Notes under the pieces: model-generated
What the model was told of the DNA's origin: nothing
Seen by the model: only the letters and a program-made list of their open reading frames with translations
The model's database searches: none
Assembly: GCA_026712905.1 (NCBI GenBank)
Contig: JAPOPM010000143.1
Location: forward strand, 1 to 51,761
DNA: 51,761 bases
Source: Deltaproteobacteria bacterium
GTDB taxonomy: Bacteria; Desulfobacterota; Binatia; UBA9968; JAJDTQ01
Reading direction: 5' to 3'
Position numbers and translations under genes: made by a program
In this document: positions 34,094-43,015 of the stretch, in pieces
How the letters are laid out: each line of letters opens with the position of its first letter
How positions within the stretch are numbered: position 1 is the first letter of the stretch

Positions 34094-34855
34094 ATGACCT
34101 ACGCCGTCTTCGACATAGAGACCCGCATCGACAAGGCTCTGGTCAAGTCGGTGTACGCTCCCAACGATGACGTCTCCGACCGGGTCGCCTACGAGCGCCT
34201 GCGCGCCGAGCGCGTGGCGGAGACCGGCAGCGATTTCCTTCCGCTCTCCTTCCACGTACCCATCTCCATCGCGGTCGGCATCGTGAACAACGACGGCGTG
34301 CTCGCCAGCGTCGAGACCCTGTGCGCCGACGACTACGGCGAGGAGGCCATCGTCCGGGACTTCTGGGAGCGGGTCGAACGCTTCAACGGCACGCTGGTGT
34401 CGTTCAACGGCCGCAACTTCGACCTCCCCGTCCTGGAGCTCCACGCCCTCAAGTACGGCTGCCGGGCGCCGCGCTACTTCAACCAGCGTTTCGGGCACCG
34501 CTACCGCTACTCGGAGGACGGCCACTACGACCTCTACGAGTTCATCGGCAACCACGGCGTCAACCGCATCCGCGGCGGCTTCGACCTCCTGTGCAAGCTC
34601 ATCGGCCTGCGCGGCAAGGGCAACATCGACGGCTCCATGGTCCAGGACATGTGGGAGGCCGGCCGCCTGGCGGAGATCCACGAGTACTGCCGCCAGGACG
34701 TCATCCAGACGTACTTCCTGCTGCTCCGGGTGGAGCGGATGCGCGGCCGCATCGACGAAAGCCAGTACGAGGCAGCCTGGGCGGCCACCGAACGCTTCCG
34801 CGAGCAGCTCGAAGCGGCGGACTCCTCCGAGGACGACGGTCCGACCGGACCGTGA
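34094..34855 (+). CDS. Predicted 3'-5' exonuclease, DnaQ/PolB-like
   Basis: A 253-residue stand-alone exonuclease of the ribonuclease-H-like DnaQ superfamily. Exo I is VFDIET (Asp7, Glu9), Exo II is NGRNFDLPVL (Asp110) and Exo III is YCRQD (Tyr198, Asp202), so the DEDDy set is complete. No polymerase domain is attached. Its stop lies 4 nt from the convergent MFS gene stop, a tight tail-to-tail arrangement. Confidence 0.88.
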   Translation: MTYAVFDIETRIDKALVKSVYAPNDDVSDRVAYERLRAERVAETGSDFLPLSFHVPISIAVGIVNNDGVLASVETLCADDYGEEAIVRDFWERVERFNGTLVSFNGRNFDLPVLELHALKYGCRAPRYFNQRFGHRYRYSEDGHYDLYEFIGNHGVNRIRGGFDLLCKLIGLRGKGNIDGSMVQDMWEAGRLAEIHEYCRQDVIQTYFLLLRVERMRGRIDESQYEAAWAATERFREQLEAADSSEDDGPTGP

Positions 34856-34859
34856 GTTG

Positions 34860-36128
34860 TCACCGCTCCAACGTCTCTTTCGCTACGAACGCCAGCAGCA
34901 CGGTCGCCACCCACAGGATCGGGGTCAGGGCGAGGAAGGGCACGCCCGGATAGAACGCGTTGGCGAGCATGCCTCCGGCCAGGGGGGCGCCGAGGCCCGC
35001 CAGGTCGGCGATGGTGCGGCGCATGGCCTGGAGGCGGCCGCGCACGTGCTGCGGCGCCACATCGTAGGTGGAGGTGGCGAGGCAGCCCAGGGAGAGGCCG
35101 TTGGCTATGCCGAGGATCGATAGCAGCACAGCCAATTGCAGGAAGGTGCTGCACAGCGGAATGGCGACGAAGACCACGGCGGGAATCACGGTGCTCGGCA
35201 CCGTGGCCCATTTTCTCCCCACCTTGTCGAGCACGAAGCCCGCGGGCACGATCATGAAGAAGACCACCAGCCCGGAGATGGAGAAGAGCGCCCCCACTTC
35301 CACCGGAGTGAAGCCCAGGTACGCGCCGGCGTAGAGCGGCAGCATGCTCTGGAGGGTCAGCCGGAACATCAGGCTGGCGGCCGTGGCCACCACCAGGACG
35401 GAATACGTGGGACGGAGTGACGGCTCCACCTCGCGGTAGAGGCGGACCAGGCGTCCGGGCCAGTGGCGCAGGCTCAGGCTGCTGGAGACGGCCCGCGCGG
35501 GGGCCCGCGGCGCCGCGCTCCGGACCGCCGGCTTGTCCACCGCCAGGCCGCAAAGGGTCGCGAGCGCGGAAACGACGGCGGAGGCGATGAACACGGTACG
35601 GAAACCCGCGGACACGGTGAGGAAACCGCCCACCAGCGGTCCCAGGGTCACGCCGCTGTGGTGCACGCCGTGGAAACCGCTCATGACCCGGCCGCGCTGG
35701 TTCTGGGCGGTGAGGTCGATGCCGGTCACCTCCCGCCCCATGGCCCACACCGCGTCCGCGGCGCCGATGACGAACAGCGCCAGGAGCAGTCCGGCGAAGG
35801 AGGGGCTCAGAAACGCTGCGATGGCGGCCACGCCGGTGACGGCGGCGCCGCCCACCATCATCATGCGCGGGCCGACGCGGTCGAGCATGATGCCGCTCAC
35901 GGGCGTGCCGCAGAAGCGGCCCGTGGCCCAGGCGGTGACCGTCTGGGCGGCGGCACCCATGGAGATGTCGAAGGAGCCGGAAAGCACCGGGATGGTGGGC
36001 AGCACCATGCCCCAGGCGAGCCCGGAGAAGAGGGAGCTGCCGTAGAGCAGCACGAAGTTGCGCAGCAGGCGCGGTGCGAGCCAGGCCACCTTCAGGGCAC
36101 CTTCCAGTGGCCGGGGTGGTCGCCCCAT
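34860..36128 (-). CDS. MFS transporter
   Basis: A 422-residue, 12-span major facilitator. The loop after span 2 reads TPVSGIMLDRVGPRMMMVGG, the conserved G-x3-D-R motif A. The ATG at 36128 has a GAGGGA ribosome-binding site. It is the second gene behind the EamA transporter, 10 nt away, so the two are probably co-expressed. Substrate unknown. Confidence 0.88.
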   Translation of the reverse strand: MGRPPRPLEGALKVAWLAPRLLRNFVLLYGSSLFSGLAWGMVLPTIPVLSGSFDISMGAAAQTVTAWATGRFCGTPVSGIMLDRVGPRMMMVGGAAVTGVAAIAAFLSPSFAGLLLALFVIGAADAVWAMGREVTGIDLTAQNQRGRVMSGFHGVHHSGVTLGPLVGGFLTVSAGFRTVFIASAVVSALATLCGLAVDKPAVRSAAPRAPARAVSSSLSLRHWPGRLVRLYREVEPSLRPTYSVLVVATAASLMFRLTLQSMLPLYAGAYLGFTPVEVGALFSISGLVVFFMIVPAGFVLDKVGRKWATVPSTVIPAVVFVAIPLCSTFLQLAVLLSILGIANGLSLGCLATSTYDVAPQHVRGRLQAMRRTIADLAGLGAPLAGGMLANAFYPGVPFLALTPILWVATVLLAFVAKETLER

Positions 36129-36138
36129 GCGGCGTCCC

Positions 36139-37020
36139 TCATCGCGGCGCGCCTCCCAGGGTGATGGCCAGGGTCCCGGCCACCACCGCGAGGCTGCCGC
36201 CCACGGTGCGCCGGGTCACCATCTCGACGCTACGCAGGAAGACCACGGCATAGAGCAGCACCCACATGGGCTGGGTGGCCACCATGGGCGTGACGAGCAC
36301 CACCGGGCCGACGCTGAGGGCGGTGACGAACAGCAGGAACCCCAGGTTCTCCAGCAGTGCCGCGATCACGAACGGTCCCAGGGACTCCCGGTTCCACACC
36401 GGCCGGGTGGGTGTTCCCGGCAACGCCAGGTAGCCGCCGAACGTCGTCAGCGACACGGCCCCGACGATGGCCGCGAACAGGATCGGGTAGCCGGCCCCCT
36501 GCAACGAGTAGCGCGCGATGTTGTGCACGGCCGCGGCGCTGAAGGCGCCGCCCAGGGAATAGACGCCGTGCCACCAGCGGGCGCCGGCCCGCCGTTCTTC
36601 GTCGCGCCACGAGATGAGGGTGATGCCCGCCACGACCAGCACGATGCCGGCGAGGACCGGCAGGGTAGCGTTCTCGCCCAGGAAGGTCAGCGCCAGCAGG
36701 GTGCTGAAGAGCGGGTGGGTCGAGCGCAGCGCCGTGCCCCGGGCGGCGCCGATGTGCGCGATGCCGGTGTAGGTGAGCCAGCGCACCACGGGCATGAGAA
36801 ACCCCACGATCACCGCCGGCCACAGGAACGCGGCGCCTACGGCCGGCACCCCGGTGAACAGTGCCACAAGCGTCCACAGCACCACGGTCTGCGAGATCAG
36901 TGAGAGCAGCGTGACGGTCGTGGCGTTGGAGTACTGCAGGCCCCGGCGCGCGGAGACGATGCTGATGCCGTAGGTCCACGCGGTGAGGAGGCCGATGGTT
37001 TGGGGCAGGAATTGCGTCAT
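36139..37020 (-). CDS. EamA-family (drug/metabolite) transporter
   Basis: A 293-residue protein with about ten hydrophobic spans in two EamA repeats; the first repeat ends TLLALTFLGENATLPVLAG and the second starts after the RRAGARWW linker. I start it at ATG 37020, directly before the first span; an upstream ATG at 37074 adds 18 residues without membrane character. These carriers move amino acids, nucleosides or drugs; the substrate is not predictable. Confidence 0.82.
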   Translation of the reverse strand: MTQFLPQTIGLLTAWTYGISIVSARRGLQYSNATTVTLLSLISQTVVLWTLVALFTGVPAVGAAFLWPAVIVGFLMPVVRWLTYTGIAHIGAARGTALRSTHPLFSTLLALTFLGENATLPVLAGIVLVVAGITLISWRDEERRAGARWWHGVYSLGGAFSAAAVHNIARYSLQGAGYPILFAAIVGAVSLTTFGGYLALPGTPTRPVWNRESLGPFVIAALLENLGFLLFVTALSVGPVVLVTPMVATQPMWVLLYAVVFLRSVEMVTRRTVGGSLAVVAGTLAITLGGAPR

Positions 37021-37137
37021 GGACGAGGGAGCCCACGCCACGCCCCCGGCGGGACAGGGCCGCCGGAACGGCACCGCGAGGTCCCGCGGATCCTCATCCC
37101 TCGGACCGCACGAAACACGATTGCACGTGACAGGTCA

Positions 37138-38199
37138 CTAGTTCCGGATGTCCTGCTGGAACCACTCCAGCGGCAGCTCGTGTCCGAGGCCGTTATCCTT
37201 CGCGTAGCGGTAGACCAGGTAGCCCACCGCGGCGAACTGGATGCCGGCGGAGAAGTTGTGGTGCAGCGTGGTCTGTCCGTCGTTCTCCCGCCCCGGCTTC
37301 TCGCCCATCAGCACCTCGGACAGCGTGGTGTGGTTGCGGTCGGTGTAGCGGCGCATGTAGTTCTTGTCGATGGGGCGCCGGTCGCGTTCCTCCTGGGTGC
37401 CCAGGGCATAGTTGAAGACCGCTTGGTTGGAGGTCCCGATCACCACGTCCGCCTTCTCGTAGGTCTCGTCCTCGAGTTCCTCCGGACGCACGTCCACGAC
37501 GTGCATGCCGGTCTGCAGCCAGTCCGCCTGGAACAGCGGCACGCGCGAGTCCGTGCAGGTGGCGCCGACGTCCGCGCCGCTCATGGCCTCCCGCGCGGAG
37601 TTGACCGCGGTGACCCTGATTCCCAGCGCCTCGGACATCTTCTTCGCGTAGGCCTCGCGGTTGGCCTGGGTGGGGCTGAAGACCTTGATGTGCTCGATGG
37701 GGCGCACGGCGCACGCGGCCATGGCGTAGGTGCGCGCCATGGCGCCGGAGCCCAGCACTCCCATGACCCTGGAGTCGGCGCGGGACAGGTGCTTGACCCC
37801 GACCCCGGCGGTGGCGCCCACCCGGTAGCTCTGGAGATAGCCGTCGTTCATGATGCACAGCAGTTCGCCCGTGCGCGTGTCCACCAGCAGGATGATGCCG
37901 CAGTACTTGCCCGGCTCGACGTTGAACCAGTGCTCGGTGACGGCGCCGTTGTATTCCTGCCAGGTCATGATGTCGAGCTTGAAGCGGAACGCCAGGATGG
38001 GCGGGTCCTTGATGGCGCCCAGCAGCGAGCCCCAGCGGAAGTAGTCGCCCACGGTGGCGGTGGGGGACCACAGGTCGGTGCGCGGCTGGAAGGCGGCGTT
38101 GCCCTCGGCAAGCTGCCTGAGCGCGTCTTCCATGGCCTCGACGGCGTCGTTCATGTTGAGCGCCTGCTCGGCGATGCGGTTGTCGATCATCAGGGGCAT
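37138..38199 (-). CDS. Ornithine cyclodeaminase/mu-crystallin family protein
   Basis: A 353-residue NAD(P)-binding enzyme. The Rossmann motif GVLGSGAMARTYAMAAC lies just after the middle conserved GYLQSYRVGATAGVGVKHL, both diagnostic for ornithine cyclodeaminase and related alanine or imine dehydrogenases. The ATG at 38199 has GGAG 8 nt upstream, preferred over a longer open frame reaching 38460 that overlaps the tctC leader. It is divergent from tctC. The 188-nt gap between them holds no clear promoter. Confidence 0.87.
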   Translation of the reverse strand: MPLMIDNRIAEQALNMNDAVEAMEDALRQLAEGNAAFQPRTDLWSPTATVGDYFRWGSLLGAIKDPPILAFRFKLDIMTWQEYNGAVTEHWFNVEPGKYCGIILLVDTRTGELLCIMNDGYLQSYRVGATAGVGVKHLSRADSRVMGVLGSGAMARTYAMAACAVRPIEHIKVFSPTQANREAYAKKMSEALGIRVTAVNSAREAMSGADVGATCTDSRVPLFQADWLQTGMHVVDVRPEELEDETYEKADVVIGTSNQAVFNYALGTQEERDRRPIDKNYMRRYTDRNHTTLSEVLMGEKPGRENDGQTTLHHNFSAGIQFAAVGYLVYRYAKDNGLGHELPLEWFQQDIRN

Positions 38200-38387
38200 G
38201 GGTGTTCTCCAGTGGTTGGGCGATGCTGCTGCCTTTCTGCTAGCAGCTTTGCGCCGCGGGTGTCCACCCGGGCCGATCCGGCGCATGCCGTCATCCGCCG
38301 CGGGTTGCGGCGACCGACGGGCTCCGTTAACCTGCAACGCATCATTCTCGAGCGGTGCCACCGCTATCCGAATCGGAGGACACGTAT

Positions 38388-39470
38388 ATGTACAAAGGCA
38401 GTCGTTATTTCTTCTACGGGTTGGTGATGGCCATCTCGCTGACGTTCGCGTGGCCGGCATCCGACGTCGCCGCGGCGGACATCAAGGGCAAGATCGTCAC
38501 CTGGACGATTCCCTTCAGCGAGGGCGGCGGGTCCGGACGCTGGGCCCGTTTCGTGGAGCCGTTCCTGCGCAAGCATAGCGGCGCCGACGTCCGCCTGAAG
38601 TTCGTTCCCGGCGGCGGTTCCACCAAGGGCGCCAACCTGTACGCCAAGCGCGCCAAGCCCAACGGGCTGGATCTGTTGGGCACTTCGGGCTCCACCCAGT
38701 TTCCGTTCCTGCTCGGCGACAAGCGCGTGAAGTACGACTACGGCAAGTGGCGTCCGTTGCTGGCCTATGCCACGGGCGGTGTTGCCTACACCACGCCGAA
38801 GCTCGGGGCCAAGACGGCCGCCGAACTGGTGGCGAAGAAGCCATCGCTCAAGTATGGCTCCCAAGGCGCCACGTCGCTGGACCTCGTCCCGCTGCTGGCG
38901 TTCGAGATGCTCGGCCTCGACGTGAAGGCGGTGTTCGGCATGAAGGGCCGTTCCGCCGGCCGCAAGGCGTTCATGACCGGCGAGACCACCATCGATTACC
39001 AGACCTCCGCGGCCTACCTCTCCAAGGTGACCCCGCTGGTGAAGGAGGGCAGCGCGCTGCCGGTCATGTCCTGGGGCACCCTCGACGACAAGGGCAACCT
39101 GATCCGCGACCCCAACTTCCCGGACCTGCCGCACTTCGCCGAGGTCTACGAGGAGGTCCACGGCAAGAAACCGTCCGGCATCTGGTTCGACGCGTGGAAG
39201 GCTTTCTTCACCGCCGGTTTCCCGGCCCAGAAGTTCGTGGTGGTCCCCGAGGGGACGCCGGGCGACGTCGTGAAAGCGTATGAGGACGCCTTCAACAAGA
39301 TGCTGGCGGACCCCGAGTACATCGCCAACAAGGACAAGAAGATCGGCACCTACGACCAGGTCACGGGCGCGGCCGCCGCGCTGAAGTTCAAGGCGGCGAC
39401 ACAGGTACCGGCGGAGGCCAGGAAATGGGTGCGGAACTGGCTGACGACCAAGTACAACGTGGTGTTCTGA
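38388..39470 (+). CDS. tctC: Tripartite tricarboxylate transporter substrate-binding protein (TctC/Bug family)
   Basis: A 360-residue periplasmic binding protein of the Bug family. The first about 30 residues are a signal peptide (positive start, hydrophobic core, ending WPASDVAAA). The mature N-terminus has the family pattern IKGKIVTWTIPFSEGGGSGRW, and VPGGGSTKGANLYAKRA marks the binding-site loop. The ATG at 38388 is preceded by GGAGG. It precedes the fused permease at 39656 with a terminator between, which would favour more binding protein than permease. Ligand, probably a carboxylate, is unknown. Confidence 0.9.
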   Translation: MYKGSRYFFYGLVMAISLTFAWPASDVAAADIKGKIVTWTIPFSEGGGSGRWARFVEPFLRKHSGADVRLKFVPGGGSTKGANLYAKRAKPNGLDLLGTSGSTQFPFLLGDKRVKYDYGKWRPLLAYATGGVAYTTPKLGAKTAAELVAKKPSLKYGSQGATSLDLVPLLAFEMLGLDVKAVFGMKGRSAGRKAFMTGETTIDYQTSAAYLSKVTPLVKEGSALPVMSWGTLDDKGNLIRDPNFPDLPHFAEVYEEVHGKKPSGIWFDAWKAFFTAGFPAQKFVVVPEGTPGDVVKAYEDAFNKMLADPEYIANKDKKIGTYDQVTGAAAALKFKAATQVPAEARKWVRNWLTTKYNVVF

Positions 39471-39487
39471 CGGCTCGACTTGAGTGG

Positions 39488-39507
39488 TCGCGCCCCGCGG
39501 GGCGCGA
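39488..39507. repeat. Perfect 20-bp palindrome after tctC
   Basis: TCGCGCCCCGCGGGGCGCGA reads identically on both strands. It lies 17 nt after the tctC stop codon. It could be a stem that protects the mRNA end or a protein-binding site; it has no T-run and is not itself a classical terminator. Confidence 0.7.
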
Positions 39508-39539
39508 TCGCACTCGGACGGGTCTCCGACCCTGACGGC

Positions 39540-39577
39540 GAGGGCGGCCGGCCTTGTACGGCCGCCCTCTTTCGTTT
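39540..39577 (+). terminator. Rho-independent terminator between tctC and tctAB
   Basis: An 11-bp perfect stem, GAGGGCGGCCG pairing with CGGCCGCCCTC, with an 8-nt loop, is followed by TTTCGTTT. It sits 70 nt after tctC and 79 nt before the permease gene. Confidence 0.85.
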
Positions 39578-39655
39578 AGAGCTCGGAAGGAGGCGGGGTG
39601 TTCCCGTTGCCGACCGACCCCGTGCAGCGAGCCGAAGCGTAGGAGGCCCGGCGGA

Positions 39656-41644
39656 ATGCTCGACGCGCTGATCGAAGCCTTTTCGACCCTGCTGCAGGCC
39701 CAGCACATGGCCTTCCTGGTGGTGGGCGTGCTGCTGGGTTTGGTGGTGGGCATCTTCCCCGGGCTCGGCGGCATCGTCGGCCTGTCGCTGCTGATCCCCT
39801 TCCTTCACGGCATGGATCCGGTGTCGGCGCTCGCCATGCTCGTGGGCCTGGTGGCGGTCATCCCCACCTCGGATACGTTCACATCCGTGCTCATGGGCAT
39901 CCCGGGCTCCAGTGCGTCGCAGGCCACGGTGCTGGACGGGTTCCCGCTGGCACGCAAGGGCGAGGCGGCCCGCGCCCTTGGGGCGGCGTTCTCGGCGTCG
40001 CTCTTCGGCGGGCTGTTCGGCGCGGTCATCCTCACCTTCTTCGTCCTCATCGCCAGGCCCGTGATCCTGTTCTTCACCACCGCTGAGCTGTTCATGCTGG
40101 CGGTGCTGGGCATTTCCATGGTGGGGGTGCTGTCCGGCAACTCCATCTGGAAGGGCGTGGCCTCCTGCGGCCTCGGACTGGTGGTCGGCGCCATCGGCGG
40201 CGCTCCGGCCACCGGCGAGGAGCGCCTCGTGTTCGGGGTGGACTACCTGGCGGACGGTATCCCGCTGGTGGTGGTGGGGCTCGGCATCTTCGCGCTGCCG
40301 GAGGTGGTGGACCTGCTGCGCGGCGCCGGCGCCATCTCCCGTGCGCACGCGCTGGGGAAGGGTTGGCTGGACGGCCTGCGGGACATGATCCGCAACCGCT
40401 GGTTGTGCCTGCGCTGCGCCGGCATCGGCACGCTCATCGGCGCCATTCCCGGGCTCGGCGGCTCGGTGGTGGACTGGATCGCCTACGGTCACGTGGTGCA
40501 GACCGCCCAGGACAAGTCGCAGTTCGGCAGCGGCGACATCCGCGGCGTGCTCGCGCCGGAATCCGCCAACAACGCCAAGGAAGGGGGCGGGCTCATCCCG
40601 ACGCTGCTGTTCGGCATCCCCGGGAGCGGCAGCATGGCGGTGTTCATCGGCGGGCTTGTGCTGATAGGGCTGGAGCCGAGCCCGCGGATGCTCACGGCCG
40701 AGCTGTCCACCACCTACACCATCGTCTGGAGCCTCGCGCTGGCCAACGTGGTGGGCGCGGGACTGTGCCTGTTCCTGTCTCCGGCCATCGCGCGCCTCAC
40801 CACCATCCGCTATCACTTGCTGGCGCCCTTCATGCTCATGGTGATCTCCTTCGCCGCGTTCCAGGCGAGCCGCGACATCATGGACTTCGTGGCGCTGGTG
40901 GCCATCGGCCTGCTGGGAGTGGGCATGAAGCGCTTCGGCTGGTCGCGGCCAGCCATGCTCATCGGCTTCGTGCTCGCCGACCAGATCGAGACCTACCTCT
41001 ACCAGGCGATCCAGTTCCACGAATGGGGCATGGCCACGCGTCCCGGCGTGCTGATTATCGGCGCCATCATCGTCGTGTCCATCTGGCTCGGCGCGCGCAA
41101 CCGGCCCGACGGCGAGCCGGCCGCCGATACGGCGCAGCGGCACGCAAGGGACATGACGCCGCAACTGCTGTTCGCCGGCTTCGTCGTGGTCGTTTTCGCG
41201 GTCGCGCTGGCCGACTCCCTGCGGCACACCCTGCTTGGGGCGGTGTTCCCGGCCAGCGCGGCGGCGGTCATGCTGGTGGCTGGGCTGTTGGTGCTCTACG
41301 GCATCTGGCGCAGCGCCGGCGCGCCCACCCCGTACAACGAAGACGCGGAACGGCCGGGCATCGAAGGACACGACACTCCCGAGAAGGGAATCTGGTATTA
41401 CCTGAACTGGCTGCTGGCGCTCTTGGGGGTGACGGCCGTGACCGGGTTCTTCATTTCGCTGAACCTGTTCTTCGTGGCGTTCCTGCGCCGGGAAGCGAAG
41501 GTAAGTTGGGGCGGCATCGTGGTGCTGACGGTCATGGCGGACCTGATGCTGATGTTCCTGTCGTGGCTCATGACGCTGGATCTCCCGGAGGGGTGGTTGC
41601 AGCACGCCGTCGCCGATCTGCCCTGGCCCCTGGGGCCTATCTAG
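39656..41644 (+). CDS. Tripartite tricarboxylate transporter permease, TctA-TctB fusion
   Basis: A 662-residue membrane protein. Residues 1-482 are a complete TctA permease with two PGLGG motifs (35-39 and 265-269) and the conserved GIPGSSASQATVLDGFP and LAPESANNAKEGG. After a hydrophilic linker (about 483-499), residues 500-662 form a TctB-like domain of about four spans. TctA and TctB are usually separate proteins. The ATG at 39656 follows an AGGAGG ribosome-binding site; the longer open frame upstream overlaps the terminator and is rejected. The RND gene pair starts only 8 nt after its stop. Confidence 0.9.
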   Translation: MLDALIEAFSTLLQAQHMAFLVVGVLLGLVVGIFPGLGGIVGLSLLIPFLHGMDPVSALAMLVGLVAVIPTSDTFTSVLMGIPGSSASQATVLDGFPLARKGEAARALGAAFSASLFGGLFGAVILTFFVLIARPVILFFTTAELFMLAVLGISMVGVLSGNSIWKGVASCGLGLVVGAIGGAPATGEERLVFGVDYLADGIPLVVVGLGIFALPEVVDLLRGAGAISRAHALGKGWLDGLRDMIRNRWLCLRCAGIGTLIGAIPGLGGSVVDWIAYGHVVQTAQDKSQFGSGDIRGVLAPESANNAKEGGGLIPTLLFGIPGSGSMAVFIGGLVLIGLEPSPRMLTAELSTTYTIVWSLALANVVGAGLCLFLSPAIARLTTIRYHLLAPFMLMVISFAAFQASRDIMDFVALVAIGLLGVGMKRFGWSRPAMLIGFVLADQIETYLYQAIQFHEWGMATRPGVLIIGAIIVVSIWLGARNRPDGEPAADTAQRHARDMTPQLLFAGFVVVVFAVALADSLRHTLLGAVFPASAAAVMLVAGLLVLYGIWRSAGAPTPYNEDAERPGIEGHDTPEKGIWYYLNWLLALLGVTAVTGFFISLNLFFVAFLRREAKVSWGGIVVLTVMADLMLMFLSWLMTLDLPEGWLQHAVADLPWPLGPI

Positions 41645-41652
41645 GGTGATCC

Positions 41653-43008
41653 ATGGTCAGATTCCTCAAGAAGCTGCTCTTCTGGATACCCGTCGGCCTC
41701 GGCGTTCTGGCGGTGGTGTACGCGGTCCGTTCGCGGGAGGCGCCGACGCGGACCGAGCCCGAGGAACGGACCACGGCCGTGCGCGTGGTGGAGGCCGTTT
41801 CCGTGGGCGTGGTGCCGCGGGCCGTGGGGCACGGCAGCGTCAAGCCCGGAAGGGTGTGGGATGCCGTGAGCGAGGTCAGCGGCACGGTGGTGTACCGGCA
41901 TCCGGAGCTGCAACGGGGGGCTACCCTGGCCGCCGGCACCGAGCTTCTGCGCATCGACCCCACGGACTACCGTCACGCGGTAGCCGAGATCGAAGCCAAC
42001 ATACGCGCCGCCGACTCCCAGCTCGCCTTGTTGGATGTGCGCGCGGTGAACACGAAACGTTCCCTTGCCATCGAGGAACGGAACCTGGCGTTGGGCCGCA
42101 AGCAGTTCGAGCGTACGCGGGAGCTGCTGCGCCGCGGCGCGGTGTCCCAGTCCGACGCCGACCGCGAGGAGCGTTCGGTGCTGGCGGGCGAACAGGCGGT
42201 GCAGAATCTCCGCAACGCCGTCAGGCTGCTGCCCGCCGAACGCGCGGCGCAGCAGGCGCAACGGGACCGGCTCAAGTCCCAGTTGGAGACGGCCCGGCGC
42301 AACCTGGACCGCACCACCGTGGTGGCGCCGTTCACCTGCCGCATCGCCGCGGTGAACGTGGAGTTGGCCCAGTTTGCCGCCAAGGGTCAGGTGCTTGTGG
42401 AAGCCGACAGCGTCGACGTGGCCGAGGTCATCGCCCAGGTGCCCATGAGCGAGGTGCTGGCGCTGTTGCAATCGCGCGTCGGGCCGGCACTGGAATTGGG
42501 CACGGCGATGCCGCGGCTGCGCGAGGAGTTGCAGGCCATCGTGCGCCTGCACTCGGGCGATGTCGCCATCGAGTGGCCGGCGCGTTTCTCGCGGATGAGC
42601 GACACCGTGGATCCTCGTACCCGTACGGTGGGCGTCATCGTCGCGGTGGACCAACCCTACCGGCGAGCCCAGCAGGGCCGAAGCCCGCCACTGGTCAAGA
42701 ACATGTACGTCGAGGTGGAGCTCCGAGGGCCGCCTCGGCCCGGCGCGGTGGTGATTCCGCGCACGGCCCTGCGGGCCGGTCAGGTCCACGTGGTGGGGCC
42801 GGAGAACCGGCTGGAGTTCCGCGCGGTGGAGGCAGGCTTCACCCAGGCCAATTTCGTGGTGCTGCGCTCGGGACTCGAACCCGGCGAGCTCGTGGTGGTC
42901 TCCGACTTGCCCTTCGCCGCCGAGGGCATGCTGCTGAGGCCGGAGCCGGACCCGGAGGTGGCGGCCGCCCTGGTGGCCGAGGCCACCGGCGTCGCGCCGA
43001 TGCGGTGA
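41653..43008 (+). CDS. RND efflux periplasmic adaptor (membrane fusion protein, HlyD/AcrA type)
   Basis: A 451-residue adaptor with an N-terminal signal-anchor (LKKLLFWIPVGLGVLAVVYAV), a split lipoyl domain, a central coiled coil around residues 115-220 rich in Arg, Gln and Glu, and a beta-barrel region ending PGAVVIPRTALRAG. It links the inner-membrane pump encoded 7 nt downstream to an outer-membrane channel. No TolC-like gene is in the window. Confidence 0.9.
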   Translation: MVRFLKKLLFWIPVGLGVLAVVYAVRSREAPTRTEPEERTTAVRVVEAVSVGVVPRAVGHGSVKPGRVWDAVSEVSGTVVYRHPELQRGATLAAGTELLRIDPTDYRHAVAEIEANIRAADSQLALLDVRAVNTKRSLAIEERNLALGRKQFERTRELLRRGAVSQSDADREERSVLAGEQAVQNLRNAVRLLPAERAAQQAQRDRLKSQLETARRNLDRTTVVAPFTCRIAAVNVELAQFAAKGQVLVEADSVDVAEVIAQVPMSEVLALLQSRVGPALELGTAMPRLREELQAIVRLHSGDVAIEWPARFSRMSDTVDPRTRTVGVIVAVDQPYRRAQQGRSPPLVKNMYVEVELRGPPRPGAVVIPRTALRAGQVHVVGPENRLEFRAVEAGFTQANFVVLRSGLEPGELVVVSDLPFAAEGMLLRPEPDPEVAAALVAEATGVAPMR

Positions 43009-43015
43009 CACGCGC

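Noticed and set aside
38200-38387. Promoter and operator for tctC or the cyclodeaminase-like gene, including the CTGCTAGCAG palindrome
   Set aside because: No convincing -35/-10 pair at proper spacing in either direction; the short palindrome alone is not enough.
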